Notes: a model not told the origin generated them from the letters alone. DNA of 64,000 nucleotides from Montanilutibacter psychrotolerans (GCF_003719825.1 NZ_RIBS01000002.1:496001-560000), one strand, 5' to 3'. Counted from the first letter of the stretch, positions 14,847-24,718 are shown. Program-made: numbers and translations.

Positions 14847-17141
14847 ATGCCTTCGATGCCTGCCCGTCCCCGTTCCGCCCACTCCCTTCCGCGCCACGGC
14901 CTGGCCGTCGCCATCGCCCTGTTGCTGCCGCTGCACGCCGCGCTGGCCCAGGATGCAGTCCCGCAGGCCGAGCCGGCCCAGGCCGAAGCCAAGACCCTCG
15001 ACACGATGCTGGTCACCGCGCAGCGCCGGGTCGAGAAGGCCAAGGACGTGCCGATGGCACTGACCCTGATCAAGCCCGAAAAGCTGCACGTGCTCGGCTC
15101 GGGTGGCAGCGACGTGCGCTTCCTGTCCGGCCGTCTGCCCAGCCTCAACATCGAATCCTCGTTTGGTCGCGCATTCCCGCGCTTCTACGTGCGCGGCCTG
15201 GGCAACACCGACTTCGACCTCAACGCCTCCCAGCCGGTGTCGCTGGTGTACGACGACGTCGTCCAGGAGAACCCGCTGCTGAAGGGCTTCCCGATGTTCG
15301 ACGTGGAGACCGTCGAGCTGTTGCGCGGACCGCAGGGTTCGCTGTTCGGCCGTAACACGCCGGCCGGCGTGGTCAAGCTCGAGTCGGCCAAGCCGACCCG
15401 CGAGTTCGAGGGCTATGGCCAGGTCGCCTATGGCAACCTCGGCACCACCAACGTCGAGGGCGCCGTGGGCGGTCCGCTCGGCCAGAACTGGTCGGCGCGC
15501 GCTTCGGTGCTGTACCAGCGCCGCGACGAGTGGGTGGACAACACCAACCCGAACGCGCGGACCAATCCCAAGCTGGAAGGCTACGACGAGACCGCCGCAC
15601 GCGTGCAGCTGCAGTACGACGGCAGCGAGACCTTCAACGCGCTGTTCAACGTCCACGCCCGCCACCTCAACGGTACGGCGCGCCTGTTCCGCGCCAACCT
15701 GTTCAAGCCCGGCACCAACGACCTGCGCGACGATTTCGACATCGAGCGCGTCGCAATCGACGGCCGCAACGAGCAGCAGCTCGACACCTTCGGCGTCGGC
15801 GCGCGCCTGAGCTGGGACTTCGGCAACGATCTCACCCTGTACTCGATCACCGGCTACGAGACGGCCGAGTCGTACAGCCGTGGCGACATCGACGGCGGCG
15901 TCGGCGCGGTGTTCCTGCCCGGCGGCAGCAATCCCGGTCCCATCCCGTTCCCGGCGGAGTCCGCGGACGGCCTGCCCGATCACCGTCAGCTGAGCCAGGA
16001 GTTCCGCCTGGAATCGAACTACGCCGGTCCGTTGAACTGGCAGGCGGGTCTGTTCTGGTTCGACGAGGACATCACCGTCGACAGCTTCAACTACGACACC
16101 CTGGCCGGCGGCGTGCAGGCCGGCTGGGCGCAGCAGAAGCAGCGCAACAAGGCCTGGGCGGTGTACGGCTCGCTGGACTATGCATTCAGCGACAAGTTCA
16201 AGCTGCGTGGCGGCCTGCGCTATACCCAGGACGAGAAGGACTTCAGCGCCAGCGTCCTGCAGAGCGCGCCATTCGGTGCGCCGGTGTCGGGTCCGTTCCT
16301 GGTCAACACCGATGTCGACAATGTCAGCTGGGACCTCAGCGGTACCTATGCCGCCACCGACGACATCAACCTGTACGCGCGCGTGGCCACGGGCTTCCGT
16401 GCGCCGTCGGTGCAGGGCCGCCTGCTGTTCCAGGTGCCGCCGCAGCCGTCGGTCGCCGATGCCGAGGAAGTGATCTCGTACGAGGCCGGCATCAAGGCCG
16501 ACCTGTGGGAACAGCGTGCCCGCCTGGGCTTCGCGGTGTTCCACTACACCGTCGACAACCAGCAGCTCAACGCCGTCGGCGGCGCACTCAACCAGACGAT
16601 CCTGCTCAACGCCGACAAGACCGTGGGCCAGGGCTTCGAGCTCGACCTGGATGCCTACCTGACCGACAACCTGATGGTCACCTTTGGTGCCAGCTACAAC
16701 GACACCGAAATCAAGGATGCCAACCTGGGCGTCGCACCTTGCGGCAGCGGCATGTGCACGGTGCTCGACCCGGTGAGCGGCGGCCTGGCGTTCATCGACG
16801 GCAACCCGCTGCCGCAGGCGCCGAAGTGGATCTACAACGTCACCGCGCGTTGGTCCATGCCGGTCGGCGACAACGGGGAGTTCTACGTCTACACCGACTG
16901 GGCGTATCGCAGCGAGGTCAACTTCTTCCTGTACGAGGCCACCGAGTTCCGCAGCAAGGACCTCCTCGAAGGCGGCCTGCGCGTGGGTTACAGCTGGGAC
17001 AACGGGAACTACGACGTCGCCCTGTTCGGTCGCAACATCCTGGACGAAGTGCAGGCGGTCGGCGCGATCGACTTCAACAACCTGACCGGCTTCGTCAACG
17101 AGCCGCGCGTGTACGGCGTCGAGTTCCGAGTCGGCTTCTGA
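14847..17141 (+). CDS. TonB-dependent outer-membrane receptor
   Basis: A 764-residue receptor. Order: signal peptide (LAVAIALLLPLHAALAQ), TonB-box-like segment LDTMLVTAQRR, plug domain with SLNIES...RFYVRGLGN and VETVELLRGPQGSLFGRNTPAGVV, then a beta-barrel of about 600 residues ending in the aromatic C-terminus FRVGF. Such receptors import siderophores, vitamins, sugars or peptides using TonB energy; the ligand is not evident from sequence. Barrel-region phrases such as LYARVATGFRAPSVQGR match the family. No fec-type N-terminal signalling domain is present. It is divergent from the M3 peptidase, leaving open a peptide-related role. Confidence 0.93.
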   Translation: MPSMPARPRSAHSLPRHGLAVAIALLLPLHAALAQDAVPQAEPAQAEAKTLDTMLVTAQRRVEKAKDVPMALTLIKPEKLHVLGSGGSDVRFLSGRLPSLNIESSFGRAFPRFYVRGLGNTDFDLNASQPVSLVYDDVVQENPLLKGFPMFDVETVELLRGPQGSLFGRNTPAGVVKLESAKPTREFEGYGQVAYGNLGTTNVEGAVGGPLGQNWSARASVLYQRRDEWVDNTNPNARTNPKLEGYDETAARVQLQYDGSETFNALFNVHARHLNGTARLFRANLFKPGTNDLRDDFDIERVAIDGRNEQQLDTFGVGARLSWDFGNDLTLYSITGYETAESYSRGDIDGGVGAVFLPGGSNPGPIPFPAESADGLPDHRQLSQEFRLESNYAGPLNWQAGLFWFDEDITVDSFNYDTLAGGVQAGWAQQKQRNKAWAVYGSLDYAFSDKFKLRGGLRYTQDEKDFSASVLQSAPFGAPVSGPFLVNTDVDNVSWDLSGTYAATDDINLYARVATGFRAPSVQGRLLFQVPPQPSVADAEEVISYEAGIKADLWEQRARLGFAVFHYTVDNQQLNAVGGALNQTILLNADKTVGQGFELDLDAYLTDNLMVTFGASYNDTEIKDANLGVAPCGSGMCTVLDPVSGGLAFIDGNPLPQAPKWIYNVTARWSMPVGDNGEFYVYTDWAYRSEVNFFLYEATEFRSKDLLEGGLRVGYSWDNGNYDVALFGRNILDEVQAVGAIDFNNLTGFVNEPRVYGVEFRVGF

Positions 17142-17208
17142 TCGGGCATCGCAGCGTCGTGTCGTGGCGGCCGGCTCACGGCCTCCACCGCACGCTGCAG
17201 GGCAGTCG

Positions 17209-17231
17209 CCCGCGCCGTCGTTCGGCGCGGG
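17209..17231 (+). terminator. Stem-loop after the TonB receptor gene
   Basis: CCCGCGCCG, 5-base loop, CGGCGCGGG: a 9-bp perfect stem 68 bp downstream of the receptor stop, without a clear T-run. A factor-assisted terminator or merely a structured spacer. Confidence 0.4.
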
Positions 17232-17432
17232 TAGTCTGCGGCGTCTTCGCGCGCCCTTCACCCGGGTCGCCATTCGTTCAGGTTTCCGCCGAGCCCCCAG
17301 TGGTCGCACTTGCAGGGCACCCGGCGCCGTTTTCACGATCATGAATGCGAGGTCACGCGTCCAAGTGTGACGCAATCGAGGCTGCAGCGTGATCGACGTC
17401 ACGCTATGCTGCACCTCCTTCGGGAGATGCCA

Positions 17433-17915
17433 ATGACCTCCGCTTTTGATTTTTCCGCCGTCGACATCGACGGCCAGCCGCGCTCCCTCGATACCTATCG
17501 TGGCAATGCGCTGCTGGTGGTGAACGTGGCTTCCCAATGCGGCTTCACCCCCCAATACACCGGTCTTGAACAGCTGTGGCGCGAGTACGGCCCGCGCGGC
17601 CTGGTCGTTCTCGGGTTTCCGTGCGACCAGTTCGGCAACCAGGAGCCGGGCGACGAGTCCGAGATCCGCAATTTCTGCTCGCTCAACTACGACGTGACGT
17701 TCCCGCTGTTCGCCAAGATCGACGTCAACGGCGCCGGCGCCCACCCCCTGTGGAAGTGGCTGAAGGACGAGAAGGGCGGCTTCCTGGGCATCGACGCGAT
17801 CAAATGGAACTTCAGCAAGTTCCTGATCGGCCGCGATGGTCAGGTGATCAAACGGTACGCCCCGACCGAAAAACCCGAATCGCTTACGGGCGACATCGAA
17901 TCGGCACTGGCGTGA
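17433..17915 (+). CDS. Glutathione peroxidase family protein
   Basis: A 160-residue thioredoxin-fold peroxidase. Cys36 in N-V-A-S-Q-C-G-F-T is the peroxidatic residue (no selenocysteine), with the conserved PC-x-QFG-x-QEPG segment and W-N-F-x-K-F-L-I near the end completing the catalytic tetrad Cys-Gln-Trp-Asn. Bacterial enzymes of this type usually use thioredoxin rather than glutathione to reduce lipid and hydrogen peroxides. The start at 17433 follows a GGGAG ribosome site; the frame is open for 41 codons upstream without one. The stop overlaps the GTG of the next gene. Confidence 0.92.
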   Translation: MTSAFDFSAVDIDGQPRSLDTYRGNALLVVNVASQCGFTPQYTGLEQLWREYGPRGLVVLGFPCDQFGNQEPGDESEIRNFCSLNYDVTFPLFAKIDVNGAGAHPLWKWLKDEKGGFLGIDAIKWNFSKFLIGRDGQVIKRYAPTEKPESLTGDIESALA

Positions 17916-18331
17916 AGGCGCAGTTGCTCGCCACGCGCGCGTCCGTCGCCGCTGCACCGATCCGGATCGAATACAGCCATGCTGCCGGTTGCCTTCGGGC
18001 GAAGGTCAGCGGGCATAACGCCAGCCTCGAAACCACGGTCGCCTACTGGAGCGAGATCGCCGGCGAAGTTCGGCGCCTGCGTCCGGGCACGTTGCTGGTG
18101 ATCGACGACATGAGCGGCGGTCCGCCGTGCGCGGCGGACCTGCAGCAGTTCGTCGATGCGATGGCGGGGAAGGGGTTCGAGGGCGTGCGCATTGCCTACG
18201 TCGAGGCGCATGGCGACCAGATCGCCAAGGTCGAAGTCGGCGAGATCCTCGCGCGCGAGCGCGGCTACAAGGCGCGCGTGTTCGGCGACGAGAACCAGGC
18301 GTCGCTGTGGTTGCGCCACGGCGAAACCTGA
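17912..18331 (+). CDS. Hypothetical protein, possibly STAS/SpoIIAA-like
   Basis: A 139-residue protein whose GTG start overlaps the glutathione peroxidase stop (GTGA), indicating translational coupling. Alternating strands and helices (IRIEYSHAAGCLRAKVSG, YWSEIAGEVRRLRPGTLLVIDDMSGG, GFEGVRIAYVEAHGDQIAKVEVGEILARERGYKARVF) suggest a SpoIIAA-like alpha/beta fold; this fold assignment is inference from pattern only. Coupling to a peroxidase is the only functional hint. Confidence 0.65.
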   Translation: MKAQLLATRASVAAAPIRIEYSHAAGCLRAKVSGHNASLETTVAYWSEIAGEVRRLRPGTLLVIDDMSGGPPCAADLQQFVDAMAGKGFEGVRIAYVEAHGDQIAKVEVGEILARERGYKARVFGDENQASLWLRHGET

Positions 18332-18436
18332 GACGTCCTTCGGCCTGAATCGCCCGGCCGGCGCGCGCCTGTCGCCTGCCACTCTCCACCGTCCGTTGGC
18401 CCACGCCCGGGCCCATGGCGCCCGAGTCCCTCGATC

Positions 18437-19627
18437 TCATGCCGGATTCGATTCGGCCCGGGCCCGCGATGCCGCCACCGGTTGGCGTGCCGCGCGCGCC
18501 TTCAAGCCAAAGCAGGGGCGCAGCGCCGCAACGCGGCGGATCACCAACGCGTGCAGCACCCAGCATCCGCCAACGGTGCCGGCCAGCACCAGCAGTGGCT
18601 CGACCACCGGCCCAAGGCGCAGCGGCAACAGCCAGTAGGCCACCGCCACGATCAGGCTCTGGTGCAGCACGTACCACGGGTACACCGCCTCGTTGGCCCA
18701 GGGCAGCCACCGGAACGGACGGTTCAGCAGGGTGTGCCCCCAACCCAGGATCGCGCACAGCGCCAACCAGATGTAGCCGTTGCGCAGCACGCGGATGAAG
18801 GTTTCCTGCCAATCGGGAATCTCGTCGGGCAGGGAAAACACCAGCGCGGCATACGCGGCGAAAACGAACAGAGCCCAGCCCAGCGCGCGCCGGCGCAGTC
18901 GCGCCAGTTCGCCCCACAGCCCCGCGTCGGTGCCCAGCCACCAGCCGTAGAGGAACATCGTGAAGTAGACGGCATGGCGGTACCAGTCGTTCTCCAGGTC
19001 GCCGTCGTCGCCAAAGATCGGTTGCAGGGCCAGCGTGGCCAGCAGCAGCGGCAGTGCCGGCAGTACCAGCAGCCGGCCGTTGCGCAGCCCCGTGAAAGCG
19101 CGTTGCACCCGCTGGCCGACGCCCGACCGCAGCAGCGGCAACAGCGCGGCGAACGCCAGCGTGTAGACCCACAGGTACGCCAGGTACCACAGGTGGTTCC
19201 AGGTCAGACCGTCCGAGCCGTCGAAGTGCTCGCCGGGCCATTGCCGACCGCCGAGGTAGTCGCCAAGGAAACGCCAGAATCCGGGCTCGACCGCACCGTT
19301 CGCCACGCCCTGGGCGTAGGGCTGGATCGGCACCACCACCAGCATGCCAAACACCAGCGGCAGCATCAGCCGCCAACTGCGCAGCGCCAGGAACCGCCCG
19401 ATGCCGGTGTCGCGCAGCAGGAAGTGCACCGACAGGCCCGAGATCAGGAAGATCAGGTCCATCCGCCAGCGGTTCACGAACAGCATCGGCAATTGCAACC
19501 ATTCGGATTGGTGCGGGCTCTTGAGGTGCCAGTCCCAATCGAACACGTACAGCATGGCCCAGTGGTAGAGGATCAACAGGGCGAAGGCGATGGCGCGCAG
19601 GGCGTCGATGTCGTGGCGGCGGTTCAT
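18437..19627 (-). CDS. Acyltransferase family 3 membrane protein
   Basis: A 396-residue integral membrane protein with about ten hydrophobic helices. The N-terminus has the family signature R-x-x-x-I-D-x-L-R-A-I-A with a following H in LILYHWAM, and FLISGLSVHFLLR and VYPWYVLHQSLIVAVAY later, all typical of acyltransferase-3 proteins such as MdoC/OpgC and OafA. These transfer acyl groups to glycans or lipids of the envelope. The start at 19627 was chosen from this signature; a longer upstream frame overlaps the divergent regulator promoter. It is divergent from a LytTR regulator, which might control it. Confidence 0.88.
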   Translation of the reverse strand: MNRRHDIDALRAIAFALLILYHWAMLYVFDWDWHLKSPHQSEWLQLPMLFVNRWRMDLIFLISGLSVHFLLRDTGIGRFLALRSWRLMLPLVFGMLVVVPIQPYAQGVANGAVEPGFWRFLGDYLGGRQWPGEHFDGSDGLTWNHLWYLAYLWVYTLAFAALLPLLRSGVGQRVQRAFTGLRNGRLLVLPALPLLLATLALQPIFGDDGDLENDWYRHAVYFTMFLYGWWLGTDAGLWGELARLRRRALGWALFVFAAYAALVFSLPDEIPDWQETFIRVLRNGYIWLALCAILGWGHTLLNRPFRWLPWANEAVYPWYVLHQSLIVAVAYWLLPLRLGPVVEPLLVLAGTVGGCWVLHALVIRRVAALRPCFGLKARAARQPVAASRARAESNPA

Positions 19628-19781
19628 GGCACCGGTCGGCGAGGGAGTTGCCGGCGAGGTTGGTCCCCGCACCCGCGTCCCACCAGCGCCAAGTGACTGA
19701 TTGCGGGAGGTTTGGGACGAATCGCGGAGTGGCGGGACGAACCGGATCCACCCCTGTGCCGGCCTGGGTGACAATGCGTCG

Positions 19782-20720
19782 ATGCCTCCGACTCCCACAC
19801 CCGCGGACCCCGCCGCGACCGTCGCCCCGGGCCGTGCGACGCCGACTACCGCCACATCCGCAGGCCGTTTGCCCTCGGCGTGGGATCGCTACCTGCCGTG
19901 GCGACGTAGCGTGGAGATCGGCTTCTGGGTGGCCAACTACGCCATCGGTGCCGTCGCCAACAGCATCGTGGTGCTGATGGACATGAGCCGGGCCGAGCTG
20001 GGTTTCGCGCAATGGAAACCGGTGGTGTGGGAATCCAGCAGCAGTCTTGTCGCCTTGGCGCTGGTTCCCGCGGTGGTGTGGTTCACCCGGCGCGTGCCGC
20101 TGCACCTGGATACCTGGCGCCGGTCGCTGCCGCGACACCTGCTTGCCAGCCTGGTGTGGTCGATGCTGCACGTCGGCGGCATGGTCGCGTTGCGCAAACT
20201 GGTCTACGCGCTGCAGGGCGAGCACTACGACTTCAGCCCCTGGCTGTGGGAGTTTGGCTACGAGTACCTCAAGGACATCCGTTCCTACGCGTCAGTCGTG
20301 CTGCTGATCGAGGGCTATCGCTTGTTGTTGCGGCGAATGCAGGGTGAAGCCAGCCTGCTTCAGGCCCCCGACGACGCGCCGCCGCTGGAGCCGGTGGACC
20401 GTCCGGAGCGCTTCCTGGTGCGCAAGCTGGGCAAGGAGTTCCTGATCGCCGCCAGCGACGTCGAGTGGCTGCAGGCCTCGGCCAACTACGTGAACCTGCA
20501 CGTGCGCGAGCGCGAGTACCCGCTGCGCACCACGATGGCCGCCATCGAGGTCCAACTGGACCCGACCCGTTTCGTGCGCGTGCACCGCAGCTACATCGTC
20601 AACCTCGACTGCATCGCCCAGATCGAGCCGCTGGAGACGGGCGACGCCCGGGTGGTGATGCGCGACGGCAGTGCCGTCCCGTGCAGTCGCCGCTACCGCG
20701 CCGCACTCCGGCCGGACTGA
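19782..20720 (+). CDS. Membrane-anchored LytTR family transcriptional regulator
   Basis: A 312-residue protein. Residues about 45-190 contain four hydrophobic helices, and residues about 205-310 form a LytTR DNA-binding domain (FLVRKLGKEFLIAASDVEWLQASANYVNLHV, FVRVHRSYIVNLDCIAQIEPLETGDARVVMRDGSAVPCSRRYRAAL). There is no receiver domain, so it belongs to the membrane-bound LytTR class found in Xanthomonadaceae. The start at 19782 avoids a Thr/Gly-rich upstream extension. It is transcribed away from the acyltransferase gene with 154 bp between them; the usual autoregulation suggests that gap holds its binding site. Confidence 0.88.
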   Translation: MPPTPTPADPAATVAPGRATPTTATSAGRLPSAWDRYLPWRRSVEIGFWVANYAIGAVANSIVVLMDMSRAELGFAQWKPVVWESSSSLVALALVPAVVWFTRRVPLHLDTWRRSLPRHLLASLVWSMLHVGGMVALRKLVYALQGEHYDFSPWLWEFGYEYLKDIRSYASVVLLIEGYRLLLRRMQGEASLLQAPDDAPPLEPVDRPERFLVRKLGKEFLIAASDVEWLQASANYVNLHVREREYPLRTTMAAIEVQLDPTRFVRVHRSYIVNLDCIAQIEPLETGDARVVMRDGSAVPCSRRYRAALRPD

Positions 20721-20784
20721 CGATTCGACCTTGCGCGCCGGCAGCGGCCGGGCGCGCCAACGTCTGGCCGCCTCGCCGGTCGGC

Positions 20785-21594
20785 TCACTTCTCGACGAAC
20801 GCGCGCTCGTAGACGTAATGCCCCGGCGTGCCGATGCGCGGCGCGGCGACGAAACCGCGACCGTCGAGCAGGGTGCGGAAATCGGCCAGCATCTGCGGGC
20901 TGCCGCAGATCATCGCGCGATCGTGCTCGGGATCGAGGGCGTCCAGGCCGAGCTGTTCCATCATCCGCCCGGTGGCCATCAGGTCGGTCATCCGGCCACG
21001 GTGGTCGTGGCCATCGAACGTGAAGGCCTCGCGCGTGACCGCGGGGTAGTAGCGCAGCTTCGCGGCAATCTGCTCGCCCAGGAATTCGTGGCGCGGCAGT
21101 TCGTTGACGAGGTAGTCGCGGTAGGCCAGGTCGGTGGGGTGGCGCACACCGTGGGTCACGATGACCTTATCGAAGCGCTCGTAGGTTGCCGGGTCCTTGA
21201 TCACCGACAACCACGGCGCAAAGCCCGTTCCGGTGCCCAGCAGGTACAGGTTCCGGCCCGGATGCAAGTCGTGGATCAGCAGGGTTCCGGTGGGCTTGCG
21301 ACCCACCAGCACCTTGTCGCCGGGACGGATGTGCTGCAGGCGCGAGGTCAGCGGGCCGTTGTCGACCTTGATGCTGAAGAACTCCAGTTGCTCTTCCCAG
21401 TTGGCACTGGCGATCGAGTACGCGCGCATCAGCGGCTTGCGGCTGCCGTCGGGCTGTTCCACTTCCAGGCCGATCATCACGAACTGGCCGTTCTCGAAAC
21501 GGAAGCCGTCGTCGCGAGTGGTGGTGAAGCTGAAGTAGTCGTCGGTCCAGTGACGGACGTCCAGCACGGTTTCGGTGCCGAAGGCGGAGGACAT
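20785..21594 (-). CDS. fpr: Ferredoxin--NADP(+) reductase
   Basis: A 269-residue FAD- and NADP-binding flavoprotein of the bacterial Fpr type. The FAD-binding R-A-Y-S-I-A-S motif, the LYLLGTGTGFAPWLSVIKDP nucleotide-binding segment, and the MICGSPQMLADF segment are all present, with the family's C-terminal VYERAFVEK. It exchanges electrons between NADPH and ferredoxin or flavodoxin in the cytoplasm. Length matches the 258-270-residue family. It is convergent with the LytTR gene and stands alone. Confidence 0.92.
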   Translation of the reverse strand: MSSAFGTETVLDVRHWTDDYFSFTTTRDDGFRFENGQFVMIGLEVEQPDGSRKPLMRAYSIASANWEEQLEFFSIKVDNGPLTSRLQHIRPGDKVLVGRKPTGTLLIHDLHPGRNLYLLGTGTGFAPWLSVIKDPATYERFDKVIVTHGVRHPTDLAYRDYLVNELPRHEFLGEQIAAKLRYYPAVTREAFTFDGHDHRGRMTDLMATGRMMEQLGLDALDPEHDRAMICGSPQMLADFRTLLDGRGFVAAPRIGTPGHYVYERAFVEK

Positions 21595-21719
21595 GTGGGG
21601 CCGGGGCTTGCGTGGGGGCCGGCATTTTAGCCGAGCGCCGGCGGATGCGGCGGACCGGACCGGACCGGCGCCCGACGCGGCCTAGCGGCCCACCCCGACC
21701 CGCAAGCACCACGGCGCGC

Positions 21720-23408
21720 TCAACGCGGCCCGCGCTGTTCGCTGGGTTTGGCGCGTCGGTCGTGGAGCAACGCGCTGATCACGATCCCCAGCCCGAGCGC
21801 GGACGCCACCAGGAACAACACCAGCGCCAGCACCGGATAGCCGAACAGCCGCGCGCCGGTTTCCACCCGCATCAGCAGCGCCGACGCCAGGATCAACGCG
21901 GCAACGATCACGCCGGCGCTGATCCGGTTGGCGATCTTCTGCAGGTTCTCCATCAGCCGGGATTCCTGGAGACCGGTGACCTTCAGCTGCAGCTTGTTGT
22001 CGGCCAGCAGCGACAGCAGGTCGGCCAGCTTGCGCGGCGCATCCCGCGCCAGGCCTTGCAGCTCGATGACCTCGCCGGCCAGGCCGCTGGCCGAGAACGC
22101 CTGTTTCAGGCGCGCGCGCATCACGTGCTCCAGGTGATCGTCGATGACCTGTTTGACGTCCAGCGCCGGGTCCAGCGCGCGGCACACGCTTTCCAGGTTC
22201 AGCATGGTCTTGCCCAGCAGGCTCAGCTCGGGCGGCATACGCAGCCCACACGCCGCACCGAGCCGCGTCAGATCCATCACCAGACGGCCCTCCGACAGCG
22301 ACTGCGAACCGGCATGCGCGGCGTAGCGCGACACCAGCTGGCCCACTTCGCGCAGGTAGCGCTCCTCGTTGTAGACCTCCAGCCGGGTGCTGATGGCAAT
22401 CGACTCGTTGGCCACTTCCTCGCCGCGCCCGTCGACGGCCGCGTACAGCAGCTTCAACAGCCGGTCACGGCGTCGCGGCGGCACGTGGGCGACCATGCCC
22501 AGGTCGAAGATGGCCAACCGGCCATCGGTGGTGACCAGCAGGTTGCCCGGGTGCGGATCGGCATGGATCTCGCCGTGCACGAACGCCTGGTCGAGGTAGC
22601 CGCACATCAGCGCCCGTGCGAGGTGCTGCATCGATTGCTCGGTGCGGCGCAGGCCGCCGATGGCGGTGACCTTGGTGCCTTCGATCAGGTCCATGGTCAG
22701 CACGCGCATGCGGGTCAGGTCCCACACCGGGGCCGGTACCAGCAGTTCCGGGTAGTGGGCGAAGTGCTCGGCGAAGCGTTCCAGGTTCTCCGCCTCGATC
22801 CGGTAATCGAGCTCGGCCAGCAGCGTCTTGCGGAACTCGTGCACCCAGTCGCCGAAGTGCAGGCGCCGGCCCAGATCGGTGGCCTGGTCGAAGCGCACCG
22901 CAACCGCGCCCAGGACATCCAGATCGGCGCGGATGTTCTCCAGCGCATGCGGGCGCTGCACCTTGACCGCCACCACCCGGCCGCTGCGCAGCGTCGCGCG
23001 GTGCACCTGGGCCAGCGATGCGCTGCCGATGGGGACGTCGTCGAAGTGTTCGAAGGCCTTGCTGACGCGCACGCCCAGCTCGTCCTCGATGACGCGGCGC
23101 ACGTCGACCAGCGGGAACGGCACCACGTTGTCCTGCATGCGCTCGAGCGCTGCCAGGTAGGCCGGCGGCACCATGTCGGCGCGGGTCGAGAGGGCTTGGC
23201 CGATCTTGACGAAGGTGGGCCCGAGCGCTTCCAGGTCGGCGACGAACTCCTCCGGCCGGCCCTCGGTCGGGGTCGCCTCGGCGGCATCGAGCGTGGCGAT
23301 GTCGAGGTTGAGGCCGCTGAAGACGCCGGCGTTCCGGTACTTGAACAGGAAGCGCACGATGCGCGCGGTGCGGGCAAGGCTGTTGTCCGGCTCGGTCATC
23401 GCGGGCAT
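21720..23408 (-). CDS. ABC1/AarF/UbiB family atypical kinase
   Basis: A 562-residue protein. The ABC1 motif K-I-G-Q-A-L-S-T-R replaces the usual glycine-rich loop, followed by VAVKVQRPH (ATP-site Lys), the catalytic-loop-like HADPHPGNLLV and IFDLGMVAHV (DFG-equivalent). Two C-terminal hydrophobic helices anchor it in the membrane. UbiB-family proteins support ubiquinone biosynthesis or transport, with weak ATPase activity. Absence of ubiE/ubiJ neighbours makes it uncertain whether this is UbiB itself or a paralogue, so no symbol is given. Confidence 0.88.
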   Translation of the reverse strand: MPAMTEPDNSLARTARIVRFLFKYRNAGVFSGLNLDIATLDAAEATPTEGRPEEFVADLEALGPTFVKIGQALSTRADMVPPAYLAALERMQDNVVPFPLVDVRRVIEDELGVRVSKAFEHFDDVPIGSASLAQVHRATLRSGRVVAVKVQRPHALENIRADLDVLGAVAVRFDQATDLGRRLHFGDWVHEFRKTLLAELDYRIEAENLERFAEHFAHYPELLVPAPVWDLTRMRVLTMDLIEGTKVTAIGGLRRTEQSMQHLARALMCGYLDQAFVHGEIHADPHPGNLLVTTDGRLAIFDLGMVAHVPPRRRDRLLKLLYAAVDGRGEEVANESIAISTRLEVYNEERYLREVGQLVSRYAAHAGSQSLSEGRLVMDLTRLGAACGLRMPPELSLLGKTMLNLESVCRALDPALDVKQVIDDHLEHVMRARLKQAFSASGLAGEVIELQGLARDAPRKLADLLSLLADNKLQLKVTGLQESRLMENLQKIANRISAGVIVAALILASALLMRVETGARLFGYPVLALVLFLVASALGLGIVISALLHDRRAKPSEQRGPR

Positions 23409-23530
23409 CCGGCTCCAGGTGCCCGCAGCCTAGCTGTCACCGCGTCAACACGGCTTCATGTTCGTGTGCGGCGTGCCGCCGCGACGACGGGTCGGTACAC
23501 CCGGGCCGTGCGCGTTGCGCGCGGCAGGTC

Positions 23531-24718
23531 TCAGCGCCTGGGCGGAATCAGCTTCAACAGCTCGCCATCGATTTCGTCGGTCAGCACGTACACGGCGCCA
23601 TCGGCGCCGACGCGTACGTCGCGGATGCGTTTGCCCATCTCGCCCAGCAGGCGCTCTTCACCGGCGATACGGTCGCCGTCGAGTTCCAGGCGGATCAGCA
23701 CGCCGCCCGACAGCGCGCCCAGCAGCACGCTGTCCTTCCACGCCGACCCGCCATGGCCGGTGTAGAACGCCATGCCCGACAACGCCGGCGACACCTCCCA
23801 CACGTGGTGTGGCGCCACGATGCCCGGCGCGGTTTCGCCGACGGCTTCAGGGATGTCCAGCCCGCTGTAGTTGATGCCATGGGTGGTGATCGGCCAACCG
23901 TAGTTGCGACCGGGCAGCGGCAGGTTGATCTCGTCGCCGCCGCGTGGGCCGTGCTCGGCCTCCCACAGGTTGCCCGTGCGCGGGTCGAAGGCCAGCGACT
24001 GCGAGTTCCGGTGGCCGTAGCTCCAGATTTCCGGACGGGCATCGGGCCGGCCGACGAAGGGGTTGTCGGCCGGCACGCTGCCGTCGAGGTTGAGGCGCAC
24101 CAGCTTGCCTTGCAGCTTGTCGAGCCGCTGCGCCGTGGGCCGGTCGTTGCGCTCACCTTGGCTAATGAAGACGTGCCCTTCGTTGTCGAACGCGATGCGC
24201 GAGCCGAAATGATTGGGACCCTCCACCTTGGGTTGCCGGTAGACCACGTGAACATCGTCGAGTGCGGTTTCGCCCAGCGTGGCGGTGGCCACCGTGGTGC
24301 CGGCGGTGCCGTCCGGGCCAGGCTCGGAATAGCTGAACCAGATGCGGTTGCTGACGGCGAAGTCCGGCGCCAGCACCACGTCCATCAGTCCGCCCTGGCC
24401 GTGCGCCCACACCAGGGGCACGCCCTCCAGCGGTACGTCGATCGCGCCATCGGCGCCAACGCGTCGCATGCGGCCGGGCCGCTCGGTGACCAGGAATCCG
24501 CCATCGGGAAGCAGGGCGACGGCCCAGGGGTGCTCCAGTCCCTGCGCGATCCGGGTGACCGACAGCGTGCCGCCGTCGCTGGCCAACTGCTGCACCGTCG
24601 CCGTCGTGGGCGCCGGTCGCGGCCGGGCGGCTTCGATCGGATCCTGGCGAGCCTCGCAGGCCGACAGTGACGACACCAACGCAAGGCAAAGCACCGTGGC
24701 GTGAATCGTGTGACGCAT
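23531..24718 (-). CDS. PQQ-dependent sugar dehydrogenase-like lipoprotein (GSDH family)
   Basis: A 395-residue lipoprotein: signal MRHTIHATVLCLALVSSLSAC, lipobox LSAC. The mature domain begins RIAQGLEHPWAVALLPDGGFLVTERPGRMRRV and contains IWSYGHRNSQSLAFDPRTGNLWEAEHGPRGGDEIN, the hallmark of the soluble aldose sugar dehydrogenase (glucose/sorbosone dehydrogenase) beta-propeller family. These oxidise sugars with pyrroloquinoline quinone, although some members lack PQQ. Located in the periplasm or on the outer membrane. The start at 24718 is fixed by the signal sequence. No PQQ-synthesis genes are nearby. Confidence 0.88.
   Translation of the reverse strand: MRHTIHATVLCLALVSSLSACEARQDPIEAARPRPAPTTATVQQLASDGGTLSVTRIAQGLEHPWAVALLPDGGFLVTERPGRMRRVGADGAIDVPLEGVPLVWAHGQGGLMDVVLAPDFAVSNRIWFSYSEPGPDGTAGTTVATATLGETALDDVHVVYRQPKVEGPNHFGSRIAFDNEGHVFISQGERNDRPTAQRLDKLQGKLVRLNLDGSVPADNPFVGRPDARPEIWSYGHRNSQSLAFDPRTGNLWEAEHGPRGGDEINLPLPGRNYGWPITTHGINYSGLDIPEAVGETAPGIVAPHHVWEVSPALSGMAFYTGHGGSAWKDSVLLGALSGGVLIRLELDGDRIAGEERLLGEMGKRIRDVRVGADGAVYVLTDEIDGELLKLIPPRR

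Noticed and set aside
13863..17957. 1364-codon minus-strand frame opposite the TonB receptor
   Set aside because: Antisense shadow of a high-GC gene; Arg/Gln/Val-rich, no family, and the plus-strand receptor is unambiguous.
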